A DNA stretch of 64,000 bases from Rhodotorula mucilaginosa (GCA_034406715.1 CP137866.1:1488001-1552000); one strand, 5' to 3'; shown: positions 25,486 to 36,289, counted from the stretch's first letter. The notes: a model not told the origin generated them from the sequence alone. Numbers and translations are program-made.

Positions 25486-25845
25486 CTGCGTCCCGAGGCA
25501 CGTTGCAGCGGACAGACGGACAGGGCGAGAGCAGAGTAGCGAACATCACGGCGCAGGTATGTACAGCGAGTCGGAGGGGTTCGTGCACGCGTTTCGTAAT
25601 TTCGCAAGCGCACGGGGAGAAAAACCAGCTGCGGGCGGAACGGCGAATGCGCGCAAAAAGAGAGCAAACAGGAAAGTCGTATTTGAAAAAAAGAATTGTA
25701 ATGCTGGATTAGGCCGGCAGGAACGAATGTTGATGTGCGCCCGCCCGGCGAGCGATGCCGCAAATCGCCTTTTGACCCGCCTCCCCCATCTTTCTGGTTG
25801 CGGTCCCTTCCTCGCCTGATTCACGCGATCGACACGGTCCGTGCG
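25486..25845. promoter_or_regulatory. Divergent promoter, proton channel / BED-finger gene
   Basis: About 360 bp between divergent starts. It must serve both genes. It contains A-rich runs near 25676-25695, and no clear TATA box. Upstream in-frame Mets exist for the plus-strand gene (25735) but would extend it with a Pro-rich peptide. Confidence 0.5.
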
Positions 25846-26705
25846 ATGAGTAACAATCCCTTCGCCTACTTCCAGGCGCATCCGTCCGTCAGCCAGGCCT
25901 CGCCCGGCCAATCCCATGCCGGCCAGTCCCCTCAGCAGGGGCAGCAACAGCAGCAGTCACAACAGTCGGCGGTGCACCACTACGCGGCCCAAAACCCGTC
26001 CCAGTATCAGCCTGCCGCTTCAGAGATCCATGTCGCGCCGTACAACAGCGGGCCGGTCCCTGGTCCGTCGGGTCCACAGGGCGTAGGCCTCGGAGGAGCA
26101 GGCGGGGACGCCGACCACCCGCTCGCCAACGCGTTCGGCGACCACGGCCAGATCGGCGGCAACGGTGGGCTCTCGCCGGACAGCAACGGAGGCGCCGACG
26201 GAGACGACGCGCCCGACCCGAAGAAAAAGGTGCGCCCCGACTCCCTCTCTAGACGTGTCTGTCGACGCGGGGCCATGCTGATGTTTGTTTGTTTGTTTTG
26301 TTTACCCAGGGCGGCCGTCCTCGCGACAAAGTCTGGGAGCTCTTTGAAGGTGCGTTCCATTGCTATTGAGCCTGTACGGTTACTATGGCTGACTGGAGCT
26401 CGGTATTTTGGACTACGCCAGGCGATCGTGAGATTGCGAAATGCCGCTTCTGCGACTGGAAGACGGAGCATCCCAAGGCATTCCGTATGCGCGCCCACGC
26501 CGCGACCTGTGAGGAAGTCCCGCAAGACGCCAAGGAAAGGATCGCTCGCTACCAGGAGGAAAAGGACCAGCGCGCTCAGTTGCGCCGCGAGGCCCAACAA
26601 GAGTCGGGTTCGGCGACCGGAACCCCCACGGCCGTCAAGAAGCCGAAGCGCTCCCACGACTCGTCGTCGACGCCCGCCAGTGGCGCTCAACCCATCTTCA
26701 AGTGA
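25846..26705 (+). CDS. BED-type zinc-finger protein (possibly the N-terminal part of a fusion with HIU hydrolase)
   Basis: Exons 25846-26229, 26310-26349 and 26422 onward. The first ~128 residues are low complexity (Gln, Ser, Gly, Asp). After a basic KKK comes GGRPRDKVWELFE, then a finger with CRFCDW at one end and HAAT then C at the other. This Cys-x2-Cys ... His-x5-Cys arrangement is that of BED/hAT-derived zinc fingers. A Lys/Gln-rich helix and a basic tail (KKPKRSH) follow. The frame ends at 26703-26705 if unspliced. However, the last two codons, AAG TGA, overlap a good donor (GTGAGT from 26702), and splicing to the acceptor at 26861-26863 continues in frame into 5-hydroxyisourate hydrolase. 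I list the two parts separately but consider the fused 357-residue product likely. Confidence 0.65.
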
Positions 26706-26870
26706 GTTGCTCGCCGATGGACCTTTTGCCGTGTTGCGCGACGAAAAGTCCGGCACCGAGCGGGTGCATGCGGGGGGAAAACGGCGGGGGGACGGAGATG
26801 GCGGAGCTGGTTTCGATGTTGGTTCATCTTGCTCACCTCCCCTCCGTTTTCTGCCTCGCACAGCCCGAGG

Positions 26871-27599
26871 ATGCCTCCTGCGGCGGCCTTGCGCTCGCCC
26901 ATCACCTGCCATGGTACGTCTTATCGCGAGCTCGGTGGTCAGGCGGGAAGGAGCGCAGAGCTGGCGATAGCCTACCGGCGGCCTCGCCCCTTCCTGCGCA
27001 CGCCCGTATACCCATCTAACGCCGACGTGTATCTTGTTGACTGCAGTGCTCGATTCGACTTCCGGCAAGCCGGCGCCCGAGATGCGGATCCGCCTCGACC
27101 GCTTGAACACGACCGGTTTCGTCCTGCAGGCTCAAGGGTGAGCAAGCGACTGGCAGCAATGCAGGTACGAAGGTGGCCGACCCCTAAGACCCATGCTGAA
27201 TCGTTGTCCGTACGCTCGCAGCATGACCGACATGGACGGCCGCTGCAACACCCTCCTTCCCGCTGGCACGCGCGTCGAAGTTGGCATCTTCAAGATCACC
27301 TTCTTCACGAACGAATACTTTACGAAGCGCGGGATCCTGTCGTTCTACCCCTTTGTCGAGGTTGGTTCCGCTTCTTCCTGCTCGTGAGAGAGCACCCGCC
27401 AATCGTTCTCCCCGCTGACGATTTCGAGTCCCCGCCCTCAGATCCCCTTCGAAGTCAAGTCGGCGGACGAGCACTACCAGTGAGCCCTCATCCCGTTCGT
27501 GTCTCGAAGTCGAACCCCCGGCTAACGTTGGCTCTGTGCGCTCTCAGCATCCCCTGCCTGCTGTCCCCGTACTCGTACACGACTTACCGCGGATCCTAG
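26871..27599 (+). CDS. 5-hydroxyisourate hydrolase (transthyretin-like)
   Basis: Hydrolyses 5-hydroxyisourate to OHCU in urate breakdown. Exons 26871(or 26864)-26913, 27047-27137, 27222-27360, 27442-27479, 27548-27599. Family motifs are all present: SPITCHVLDSTSGKPA with the active-site His, RLDRLNTTGFVLQAQG, TDMDGRC, ITFFTNEYF, FYPFVE and DEHYHIPCLLSPYSY, ending in the signature YRGS. Length from the Met at 26871 matches the usual ~115 residues. That Met sits only 7 nt downstream of a strong splice acceptor and in frame with the upstream BED-finger exon, so it may be internal to a fusion protein. No peroxisomal signal is needed by the family and none is evident beyond the YRGS end. Confidence 0.92.
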   Translation: MPPAAALRSPITCHGTSYRELGGQAGRSAELAIAYRRPRPFLRTPVYPSNADVYLVDCSARFDFRQAGARDADPPRPLEHDRFRPAGSRVSKRLAAMQVRRWPTPKTHAESLSVRSQHDRHGRPLQHPPSRWHARRSWHLQDHLLHERILYEARDPVVLPLCRGWFRFFLLVREHPPIVLPADDFESPPSDPLRSQVGGRALPVSPHPVRVSKSNPRLTLALCALSIPCLLSPYSYTTYRGS

Positions 27600-28005
27600 C
27601 CGGCCGATGCTTACCCTCATACCCTCATACCCATTGTCGCCTTGCCATGTTTTACGGTTGTACTCTGCAGTCACTAGCTTTGCATGTACGTTGATCCTCG
27701 CCTTTCAGATCGCGTCCACAGGTTCTATCCTTTGCCGTTGCTCGCGCGATCGGCGGTTCCTCCTTCTTCGCCTATCGAACTCTTCATCGCGCGAAGGTTT
27801 ACTGCGCGACCGCTCGCAACCGCTTATGTACTCGGCCCGTTGACCCGACAAGCTCTTTCCTCGATCGGTTCGGCCCGACTTCTACAGGCTTCTCGGCAAG
27901 AAGCTGTTTCTTTTCGTGTCGTCACCTGCTCGACAGTTCTCTCAAGCGGTTTTGGATGATGGACTCGTACTTCTCAGGCCGCTGCATCGCGACACAGTCT
28001 TCAAG
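27600..28005. other. Intergenic spacer
   Basis: About 400 bp between HIU hydrolase and the first CMD-like gene, both on the plus strand. No gene seen. Confidence 0.5.
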
Positions 28006-28997
28006 ATGGACTCGGCCGCCGCACACAAGCTCATCCCGACCTTTCTTCGCCAGCTCAAAGCAGAACTCGCGTTCGCTCCGGCGCCGACGGCGACTCTGCT
28101 GCCGCTCCTGGTAGCGACCACTCTCGGACGCGGTCGAACATGGCTTCGACCTTGCCTCGACTCGGCTTTCGAGGACTTGCCGCCTTCGCCGAACCCGGTC
28201 CCCGCCGAGCCGCACGGGAATCCTCTGGCGGATGCGCAGCAGCACCCGCGTCGGCTGCTCGTCGCGCAGATCAAAGAGTCGCTGGCCAAGGCCTCCATCT
28301 TGATCGGCATCCCACGCGCCATCGTCATGCTGCGCGCGTTGGGCCACATCGTGCCGGAAGGCGACCAGAGCAAGGCGTTCGTGAGGAGGCAGCTGGAGCT
28401 CGACGACCGGAGGCTCTCAGACTTCAAGGCAGCGTCTTCCGTCGGTTTGAATGAAGTCTACCGAGGCGACCTCGCGGACATTCTGAACGGCATGAAAGAG
28501 TCGGGGTATGACGATGCACGTGAGCAGGCCCACCTTTCGTTCCCTCGCTCCGGCGGCTTTTCAGGGGACGCCGCAGGGCTCTGCGCCTTTCGGAAGGAGA
28601 TACTGATCCGCGCATGTGCCCTGCAGGTCTGCTATCCGAATGCCTGACGTACGGAGCGTTCTTGACCCCATGCGCTCCTCGCGACGGCGAACAGCCGCCC
28701 GTTCCTTCGCCTGACCCTCTCGACCACGACTCTCGCCTCTTGTCGGTCGTCTCCCTTTCGACACTACTCCCTCAGCGCAGCGAGGTCGAGAGCTTCTGGC
28801 ATTTGCGCGGCGCCTTGCGTCGAGGATGGACTCGCCAGGAAGTCGAAGCGCTGCAGAGCACAATTGAGCAGGTCGCGGCGGTCTGCGGCGAGCCGGACAT
28901 TGGGCGGAATATGCCCAGGATCAACGATGTGCCGCACCTCGAGTTTGAAGGCGAGGGCAACCACCGCCAACCGTCAGGAGCAGCGCAAACAGCTTAA
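28006..28997 (+). CDS. AhpD/CMD-like protein, copy 1
   Basis: Two exons (28006-28519, 28627-28997), 294 residues. It resembles the fungal carboxymuconolactone decarboxylase-like/AhpD superfamily: an N-terminal LLPLLVATTLGRG helix, QIKESLAKASILIGIPRAI, then LTYGAFLTP and a C-terminal SVVSLSTLLPQRSEVESFWHLRGALRRGWTRQEVE block (described here as two runs, VVSLSTLLPQ and WHLRGALRRGWT). I see no CxxC redox pair of true AhpD, so the enzymatic activity is unknown. The start at 28006 is chosen because it aligns with the second copy at 32520. That copy lies on the other side of ILV2 and has an intron at the same place. Confidence 0.72.
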
Positions 28998-29934
28998 TCG
29001 GTCGGACACACCCTCGGCAGCTGTGTCCTGCGCTGCCGCGATGAAGGTTATCACAGTGTTTCAGACTTTGCAATACTATCGTCAATCGTATAGACTTCTC
29101 TGAAAGAACCCTCTCTGACCGGCATGTCTTTGAGCCGAGCCCGCTCGGAGTCGCAGATCTCGATGCCTTGCTCCGCTTCGATTCGTCTCGCTGCAAGGCT
29201 TGCTTCTCGCAGGCTTGCTCTGCTGTTATCTACTCTTCCTGGGACGCGCATTTGCAAGCTTTGATGGCGCTCCGACATCTCAAGACGGCCCGACGTCGAC
29301 CAGTCGAGGATGGAACAGCTCGCGCATTTCGCCATCGCAGCTCACGGCCCCGACGGGCGCGCGATGCGGTGGGCAATGTCGGCACAATTACTGGCGCATC
29401 GGCAGCTGTCGACCCTGCTCGCGCTCGGAAGGTGCGCGGTGCACGATGACGCGTAGAAACCGTCTTTAGAACTCGTCGAACGTTCGCTTCGCCGTCGAGA
29501 GTTGAGGCGCCCACGGCCCCGGTCGATCGGCACTCAGCACCAGCGACTGCAGAAGCGATCGGCTCGCGAACTTCTGGCCGCGAGGACATGGCCAAGCCGA
29601 CTCGAGGGAGATGTCCGGCGCATCTCGTCATCCTAGGCCGAACGAGGGCAATCTCCGGTGCTCTCGATACGCTATCAGCTTGTCGACGCTCATATGTTGA
29701 CGCGCAATGTGCTCTCCGTCTCGCCGAATCACCACCGTATCGGCCCCCCTCACGAACCGGAGCCGAGTCCTCCCTGATACTGCCTTCGACAATGACGACG
29801 GTGTCAGCACGCTTGCACGACGCTGCAGATACTACGTAGGTCGTACCGCTCGGACATTCTTAAGCGGTTGCCCGTGTTGCTCGCACTCCTTGTGCGCTGC
29901 CGGGCATCAGTGCTGTTCCATCACGCTCGGCAAC
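28998..29934. other. Intergenic region upstream of ILV2
   Basis: About 940 bp containing the ILV2 promoter. It holds small open frames on both strands, for example a 60-codon minus-strand frame at 29628-29810, none with recognisable similarity. No Gcn4-type site (TGACTC) is evident close to the ILV2 start. Confidence 0.5.
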
Positions 29935-32268
29935 ATGGCTATTCGAGTGCTAGCTCGCTCCGGCGTAAACGCTCTTTCGGCTGCGAAAATCGTACGGCGG
30001 AACGACCCTCTTTTGCTCGCGCGACAGCTCGCAACTGCGAGCCGTAGAGTTCGAGCTCAAGTCCAGCCGTGAGTGCAATTCGGATATCTGTTTCCTATCT
30101 AAGCCACCCACTCACTTCTCGCTCCGCTGCTGCAGAGGTGTTTCTGCCCCCGTCGACGACCCCGCCCACTGCATCTTCGCAGGCGGCGCTCCGCCCACGC
30201 CTACTTCAGTCGACAGCTTGCTCGATCGGGAGCTGGACTCCACCTTCGTCGAGCTCTGCGGAGGTCGCATCGTTCGCGAGGTTCTTCTCCGCCACAATGT
30301 CGAAAAGATATTCGGGTACCCAGGCGGCGCCGTCTTGCCGGTTTTCGACATTGTCTTCGGCTGCCCGGCGTTCGACTTTATCATCCCGCGGCACGAGCAA
30401 GGTGCGGGTCACATGGCGCAGGGGTACGCGCGAGTCAGCGGCAAGCCGGGAGTCGTCCTCGTCACCTCGGGTCCAGGTGCGACCAACACGATCACGCCGA
30501 TGCAGGACGCGCTCGCGGACGGGATCCCCCTTGTCGTCCTGTGCGGTCAAGTCCCGACCGCCGCCTTCGGTACCGATGCCTTCCAGGAGGCGGACATCGT
30601 CAGCCTCTCGCAAGCATGCACCAAGTGGAACTACATGGTTGACGATATCGAGGAACTGCCCAGGCGCTTGAAGCAGGCGTTCGAAATTGCGACTTCAGGC
30701 CGCCCAGGTCCCGTCCTCGTCGGCATCCCCAAGGATATCGGCAACAGCATCCTCCGACGAGCTCTACCCCGCAATCACACGACTCCGGAGTTCAGAATGC
30801 CGAGGACACTTGACGGACCCGCTTTGCTAGCGGTTCCGATCGCGACGCCCGCCACGACCATCGCGAACGACGAAAAGCTGCAGGCCGCCGCCGCCATGAT
30901 TTCAGCCGCCGAACGCCCCGTCATCTACGCTGGCCACGGCGTTCTAACTAGTCCCGACGGACCGGAACTTCTTCGTCGCTTGGCGCACGAGGCGAACATT
31001 CCCGTGACGACGACGATGCATGGCCTAGGAGCTTTCGACGAACTCGACGACAAGCACGCTCTACACATGCTGGGCATGCACGGCTCGGCGTACGCCAATC
31101 TCGCGATGCAGAAGGCCGACGTCATCATCGCTCTTGGTGCCCGCTTCGACGACCGGATCACGGGTCACGTCGGCGGCTTTGCGCCCGCTGCGCGTTCGGC
31201 GTCCGCAGCCGGTCGAGGCGGTATCATCCATTTCGAGATCGAACCCAAGAACATCAACAAGACTGTCGCCGCCGACATCGCGGTCCAGGGCGACGTCGCC
31301 GATTCGATGCGCAAGTTGCTCTCGTTCCTCCCCGAAGAATCGGACGAGCGCGCGGGCTGGTTCGCCAAAATCCAACAATGGAAGGGCGACTATCCTTTCG
31401 TCTACCACCCGACTCCGACCGATGGTCCAGCTTCGCTCAAGCCGCAGGAGGTCATCGAGAGCTTGGACAAGTGGTGTGAGGAGTACGGGAAGGAGAACGT
31501 GGTGGTAACAACGGGAGTCGGACAGCATCAGATGTGGGCTTGTCAACACTACCGGTGGCGCCACCCGCGGACTCTGATATCGTCCGGCGGTCTCGGCACA
31601 ATGGGTTACGGTCTCCCCGCCGCGATCGGAGCGAAGCGAGCCGCGCCCGAGAAAGTCGTCGTCGACATTGACGGCGATGCGTCCTTTGTCATGAGCGGCC
31701 TCGAGTTGATGACGGCATCGCAGTACGATGTCGGCGTCAAGGTCATCGTCTTCAACAACCGTCATCAAGGCAGGGTCATCCAGTGGCAAGGTAAGCCCTT
31801 CCGTCTTTTCGCGCTCTCAGGAAATTCGCCACCTGACTGCTCTCTCACTCGACCTCGACAGACTTTTTCTACAAAGCCCGCCACCCGTACGGTGTCATGT
31901 CGAACCCGGACTTTGTCACGCTCGCAAACTCGATGGGAGTCCATGCGATCCGGTGTGACAACGCTGCCGACCTGCCCGCCAAGATGAAGGAGTTTATGGA
32001 GTACGACAACTCGCGCCCCGTGCTCTTGGATGCGTGCGTAATCGAGGTGCGTTCGTGAACAGAAATGCTGAGCCTTTCGACGCCTGCTCATCTCCTCTTC
32101 GTTTCCTACAGACAGAGACCGTCTGTCCGCAGGTTCTTCCCGGAAAAGCGCTGCATGACATGGTCATGCACAAGAGTCTGGTGAGTCTTGACTCTCGTGA
32201 GGCGACTATACGATCTGTGCTTACGCAGCGTGTAATCGCAGAAATCGTTGGACCTTGCGCACGACTAG
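29935..32268 (+). CDS. ILV2: Acetolactate synthase catalytic subunit, mitochondrial
   Basis: Thiamine-diphosphate/FAD enzyme that makes acetolactate and acetohydroxybutyrate, the first common step of branched-chain amino acid synthesis. Exons 29935-30068, 30136-31790, 31862-32046, 32112-32180, 32242-32268; all phases agree; 689 residues. The first ~45 residues are an Arg/Ala-rich mitochondrial presequence (MAIRVLARSGVNALSAAKIV). Core motifs are VEKIFGYPGGAVLPVFD, IPRHEQGAGHMAQGYAR (with the cofactor Glu), VTSGPGATNTI, the VPTAAFGTDAFQEAD loop and the ThDP-Mg motif GDASFVMSGLELM; the herbicide-pocket Trp lies in IQWQ followed by DFFYKAR. The end (GKALHDMVMHKSL plus a nine-codon last exon) matches the family tail. 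The gene is flanked by two CMD-like paralogues. Confidence 0.95.
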
Positions 32269-32293
32269 AGCTGCTCGTTTACGTTCCCCTTTC

Positions 32294-32339
32294 TGTACAT
32301 ATTGCTTCCCTTTACACCATCCTCACGCCTTTGTACATA
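32294..32339 (+). promoter_or_regulatory. Two Puf3-like RNA motifs in the ILV2 3' flank
   Basis: TGTACATA occurs at 32294-32301 and again at 32332-32339, 26 and 64 bp after the ILV2 stop, with a one-mismatch third copy (GGTACATA) at 32393-32400. As RNA, UGUACAUA fits the UGUANAUA element bound by Puf3, which regulates mRNAs of mitochondrial proteins; Ilv2 is such a protein. That the sites lie inside the mature 3' UTR is inferred from distance only. Confidence 0.5.
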
Positions 32340-32427
32340 TCGTCGCTTCTTGTTGATGTGCTTTTTATCATGAGTCGATCCTTGCACACCCCGGTACATA
32401 TTGAAACGCAGTCTATATCTCGTGCGA

Positions 32428-32435
32428 TCACGTGA
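32428..32435. promoter_or_regulatory. Palindromic E-box TCACGTGA
   Basis: TCACGTGA lies 85 bp upstream of the second CMD-like gene. It contains the CACGTG core of bHLH factors such as Cbf1. Position suggests a promoter element; binding is inference. Confidence 0.35.
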
Positions 32436-32519
32436 CACTCCGTTCGGAAGAGGTTGCGCGACGTCGCGGAGGTTTACCGCTCGCCCACCGCGTTGAATGT
32501 AGCGCCTGGCTGTACCCAC

Positions 32520-33446
32520 ATGAGCGTGCTGCCTGTTGCCGGTGTCCGTCTTTTCCTGCGCCGCCTCGCTCAGAAGGACCTCGGCTTCGCCCCGTCTCCA
32601 TCAGCGACACTCCTTCCCCTGCTCACGGCGGCAACGCTCGGGAAAGGCTGCGAATGGCTCCAGCCTTGCGTCGAGGTCGGCTTTGAACTACTACCGCCCA
32701 ACTCGGCATCGTCAGCGCCGCGGCCCGCCCTGCTCGCGGGGGATGAGCCTCGTTCGCCGCGGCGATTCCTTGTCGCTCAGGTCAAGGAGGCAATCACCAA
32801 GTCGGCGATCCTGATCGGAGTACCGCGTAGCATCGAGCTGGCGGTGAAGTTGGGCGACTTTCTCGACGAGGAGGATCTCGGCAAGCCCTTTGTACGACAG
32901 ACGCTCGAAGAGGAGGGTGCATCCGTTGCGGATCTTGGGCAGAATGGTCTGGCCGGCCTGAGGACTGTTTACAAAGAGAATCTTGACGACATCTTTGCCA
33001 ACTTTAGCAAGCTCGGCTTGGAGGACATTCGTGAGTTGCCCGCTTCATTTTCGCAGAAAACCTACGGTTGGCAGGATGCTTCTCTCCGCAGCATTTCCAG
33101 CCAGCTGACGCATCGCAGTCACGTAGGCTTCATGTCTCAATACATAACCTACGGCACATTCCTCACGCCGAGCGGTTCCGATCGAGGAGGTCACCTGGAC
33201 CCGCTTGCCAGCGACCCACGACTACTTTCAATCGTCACCCTCTCGACTCTCGTTCCGCAACGGACGGAGCGGGAGATACTCTGGCACCTTCGCGGTGCCA
33301 TTCGACGAGGATGGACTCGCGCCGAAGTGGAGAGGTTACAGAGCTCAATCGAAAAGGTGGCCGCGGCCTGCGGCGTCGAAGACATTGGGAAGGGGATGCC
33401 GCGGGTGAGCGACGTAGAGCCGCAACCTGAGGTGAAGAACCGATGA
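32520..33446 (+). CDS. AhpD/CMD-like protein, copy 2
   Basis: Paralogue of the gene at 28006. Two exons, 32520-33030 and 33127-33446, 276 residues. The intron runs from donor GTGAGT to acceptor GTAG and restores alignment with copy 1 (DIRFMSQYITYGTFLTP against DARLLSECLTYGAFLTP). The region also reads through without a stop, so an unspliced form would only add 32 residues. Shared blocks are LLPLLTAATLGKG, AITKSAILIGVPRSIE and the C-terminal VTLSTLVPQRTEREILWHL, ending in KNR. No catalytic residue assignment is possible. An upstream Met at 32454 is in frame but copy 1 has nothing corresponding to that extension. Confidence 0.72.
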   Translation: MSVLPVAGVRLFLRRLAQKDLGFAPSPSATLLPLLTAATLGKGCEWLQPCVEVGFELLPPNSASSAPRPALLAGDEPRSPRRFLVAQVKEAITKSAILIGVPRSIELAVKLGDFLDEEDLGKPFVRQTLEEEGASVADLGQNGLAGLRTVYKENLDDIFANFSKLGLEDIRELPASFSQKTYGWQDASLRSISSQLTHRSHVGFMSQYITYGTFLTPSGSDRGGHLDPLASDPRLLSIVTLSTLVPQRTEREILWHLRGAIRRGWTRAEVERLQSSIEKVAAACGVEDIGKGMPRVSDVEPQPEVKNR

Positions 33447-33747
33447 TTCGCTCGCAAAGCTGTTCACGTGCAGGCGTCTGGGCTTCTCAGGAGCGAGAAA
33501 GAAAGTTTGGACTTGCGGCTGAGTCTCGAGAAGCGACTCGTGGACAAGCAGACTGCCACCAACTTGCGAGGCCCAGACGGGTTACAGGAATGCAGTGCTG
33601 TTTTGCAAGTGAAGAGGGCCTCTGGAAAATTACAAACACCTCGATACGTCGGCGAGGCAAGACCGCAATCGCTTTTCTCCCGCGTCGCCACAAGTCGTGA
33701 ACGCCGTTCCGAGGCAGGCGTGAGCCCATCTATCGCGTCTCGAGGGT
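33447..33747. other. Convergent intergenic region
   Basis: About 300 bp between the stops of CMD-like copy 2 and CCT5; holds both 3' ends. Nothing further seen. Confidence 0.5.
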
Positions 33748-35799
33748 TTAGTACTCGTCGTCCGCGCCAGACTGGATAACGTCGTCGATCTTGAGGATTT
33801 GTCGGACCAGCTGGCATGCGAGCAGGAGCTGCTGCTTCTTGCTGATGAGCGGGTCGACGACAAACTGCTTCTTCATGTCTGCGGACGCGAACCACGTAGC
33901 TGTCAGATACCCGCTGAAACGCAAAATGGCCGACAAGAGTCGGAAACTCACCATTCTCGCCCTTTCCGGCACAGTCGACACCCAATCGCGAGTTGCCCTC
34001 GGTGACCTGCCGGCTCTTGACCTCGGCGAGGGTCTCGATCGGTGCCAGACCCGAGTTCTCAGCGAGCGCGAGCGGGACGGCATCTAGGGCGGTCGAGAAC
34101 GCGCGCATCGCGTACTGCTCGATCGAGGCGACCTTGTCGGCTTCGGCGGCGACGGCGATCGAGCAGGCAATCTCGGCAGCACCGCCGCCGTAGACGACGC
34201 GGTTGTCGCGCACGAGGTTGCGGACGACGCAGAGAGCGTCGTGCAGTGCGCGCTTAGCCTCGTCGATGATCTGGAGGAGAGGAGTGTTGGTCAAACTTGG
34301 CGCACGGCGCCTGCAAGAAACGGAGGACAACACGCACCATCTTGTTCGAACCGCGAACAAAGACGGTGACGGCCTTCGAGTTGGCGCAGTCCTCGATGAC
34401 GAGCATCTTGTCGCGGGTGGTACCGAACGAGATCTCCCTCACGACGCCGGCCTTTCCGAGCTTGGCTGCTGTCAGGTCTTCGAACCGGGGCACGATGCGG
34501 CCGTTGGTCGCGATCGCGATGAGCTGCGGGGACGGCAAAGATCACGTCAACCTATGGCTTAGGCAGAACTGGCTGGAGGAGAATGAACGCACCTCGATTT
34601 CCGGACCGCCGACCCATCGAACGGCGGGCAGGTCGTTCTGCATCAAGAGGTGGTTCGCTTCGTCGTCAAAGCCCCACTGGCAGATGACGAGGTTGGCGCC
34701 CGTGTCCTTGACCTGCTTGATCATGCTCTGGAACTTTTCCATCTCGTACTGCTGCAGCTTCTTGTACTCCTCGACCGACGTGATGTCGAGCTTGTGCTTG
34801 GTCTTGGGTCGGGGCGGCTCGAACGGGCAGGTGAGGATCGCGAGCTTGGCGTCCTTGACGGACCTGGGCATCTGCGGATGAGACATGTCCTTGTCGAGCA
34901 GGACGCCCTTGATCAAGGTCGTGTCTTCGAGCGAACCGCCGACCTTGCCCGTCACCTTGATCAGGTCGAACGGCACGTCCCGGCGCTCGAGGTCGGCCAC
35001 GGAGAGGACGGCGTCGATGGCGATCTGGGCAAACAGGCTGTGCGCTTTCGAGACGCTGCTCACCACAGTCCTGTCAGCTAGGCGATCGCGACTCGAGAGC
35101 CCGCAGGGAGACACCCACATCTTGCTGCCCATACTCGTTTGCGCAACCTTGAGGAGCTCGCTCGTGTCCTCCGGAGTGTACTCGATCACGTCGCCGATCC
35201 GGTCCAGCTCGGCGACGGCGACCGAGCAAGCGCGGTCGAAGCCGTCGGCGATCTTGATCGGGTGGATGCCGCGGTCGAGGAGGGCCGTCGCCGACTCGAG
35301 CAGTGCGCCGGCGAGGACGACGACGCCGGTGGTGCCGTCTCCGATCTCGTCGTCCTGGGATTTCGACAGTTCGACGAGGAGCTTTGCGACCTGGTGTTCG
35401 ACCTGCATCTGGCCCATGATGGTCGCGCCGTCGTTGGTGACGGTGATGTCGCCGTCGGGCGAGATCATGATCTTGTCGAGTCCGCGCGGGCCGAGGCTGG
35501 TCTTGACAATGTTGCTGACTGTCCGCGCGGCGAGGATGTGCGACTTGAGCGCCTCGATCCCGTGCAGTCGGGTCTTTTTGCCCTGGTCGCGGATGACGAT
35601 CTGAGTTGTGTGACGTGAGATTAGCATCGTGTACGGGTTCATTATCATGCACGCTTGGGGTTCCACGCACGAAAGGTCGGCCATACTGAGTGTTGCGAAG
35701 AGAGGTGGGTTAGCTGAGAGCCCTCCTGGAACCGGCTGCAAACAGCGTGCTCCTCACCTCATCGACCGTGTATTGCGCGTTGGCAGGGAGGCCCTGCAT
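33748..35799 (-). CDS. CCT5: T-complex chaperonin subunit epsilon
   Basis: Subunit of the cytosolic TRiC/CCT ring that folds actin, tubulin and other proteins. It begins [14 protein letters not shown]; a short second exon (YGRPF) and a third ([14 protein letters not shown]) recreate the typical epsilon start. The ATPase signatures are present: [26 protein letters not shown], and [20 protein letters not shown] with the catalytic Asp region. [10 protein letters not shown] and the C-terminal segment [15 protein letters not shown] followed by LGVDC identify the epsilon rather than another subunit. The end reads [20 protein letters not shown]. Several short introns. Divergent from FAD1. No oddity noted. 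Confidence 0.95.
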
Positions 35800-36289
35800 C
35801 TTTGCGTGGCTTGATCGAGTCTATAGGGTCGCGTCGGGAGAGAAGCGACTTAAAGTGAGGAGACGGTGAACGAGGAGTCGGGAGTGGTCTGTCAAGGAAC
35901 AGAGACGAGCGCGTGAATCAGCGCTGCTGATGTAAGAGGACAAGGCTGCAGAGTATGTTGGCCCTGCCGGTGCTCGTCTCGCCCCATGTGTGGATGATCC
36001 ACCGCGACTGTAGATCGGACAGGAAGCGCACACGCAGCTTGAACTCTGGACGAGGGTGGCCAGGCGGTCGGCTGGCCTGATGTACTGCTGGCGTGTAGAC
36101 TCACGGATCTTTTCGCTCGACCGGTCAAGTCTCTGTAGTCGGAGAATGAGACCAACCGGATCGTCCGCGCGGGTTTTTCCTCTTCTCAACCTCGACACGC
36201 GCTTCTCTTCCTGCTGCTGGATAAAGCTGCGAGACACACCCAAAGAGCCACAGAACATCCTCAGCTTGCCCGGTCCTCGCAGTCCCCGG
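35800..36289. promoter_or_regulatory. Divergent promoter, CCT5 / FAD1
   Basis: About 490 bp between divergent start codons. Contains both promoters. No gene recognised. Confidence 0.55.

Noticed and set aside
26007-27110. 367-codon minus-strand open frame
   Set aside because: It lies antisense to the well-supported BED-finger and hydrolase exons and has no domain; long antisense frames are common in GC-rich coding DNA.
29628-29810. 60-codon minus-strand frame in the ILV2 upstream region
   Set aside because: Looks mildly coding-like but has no splice partners, no similarity I recognise, and overlaps the likely ILV2 promoter.
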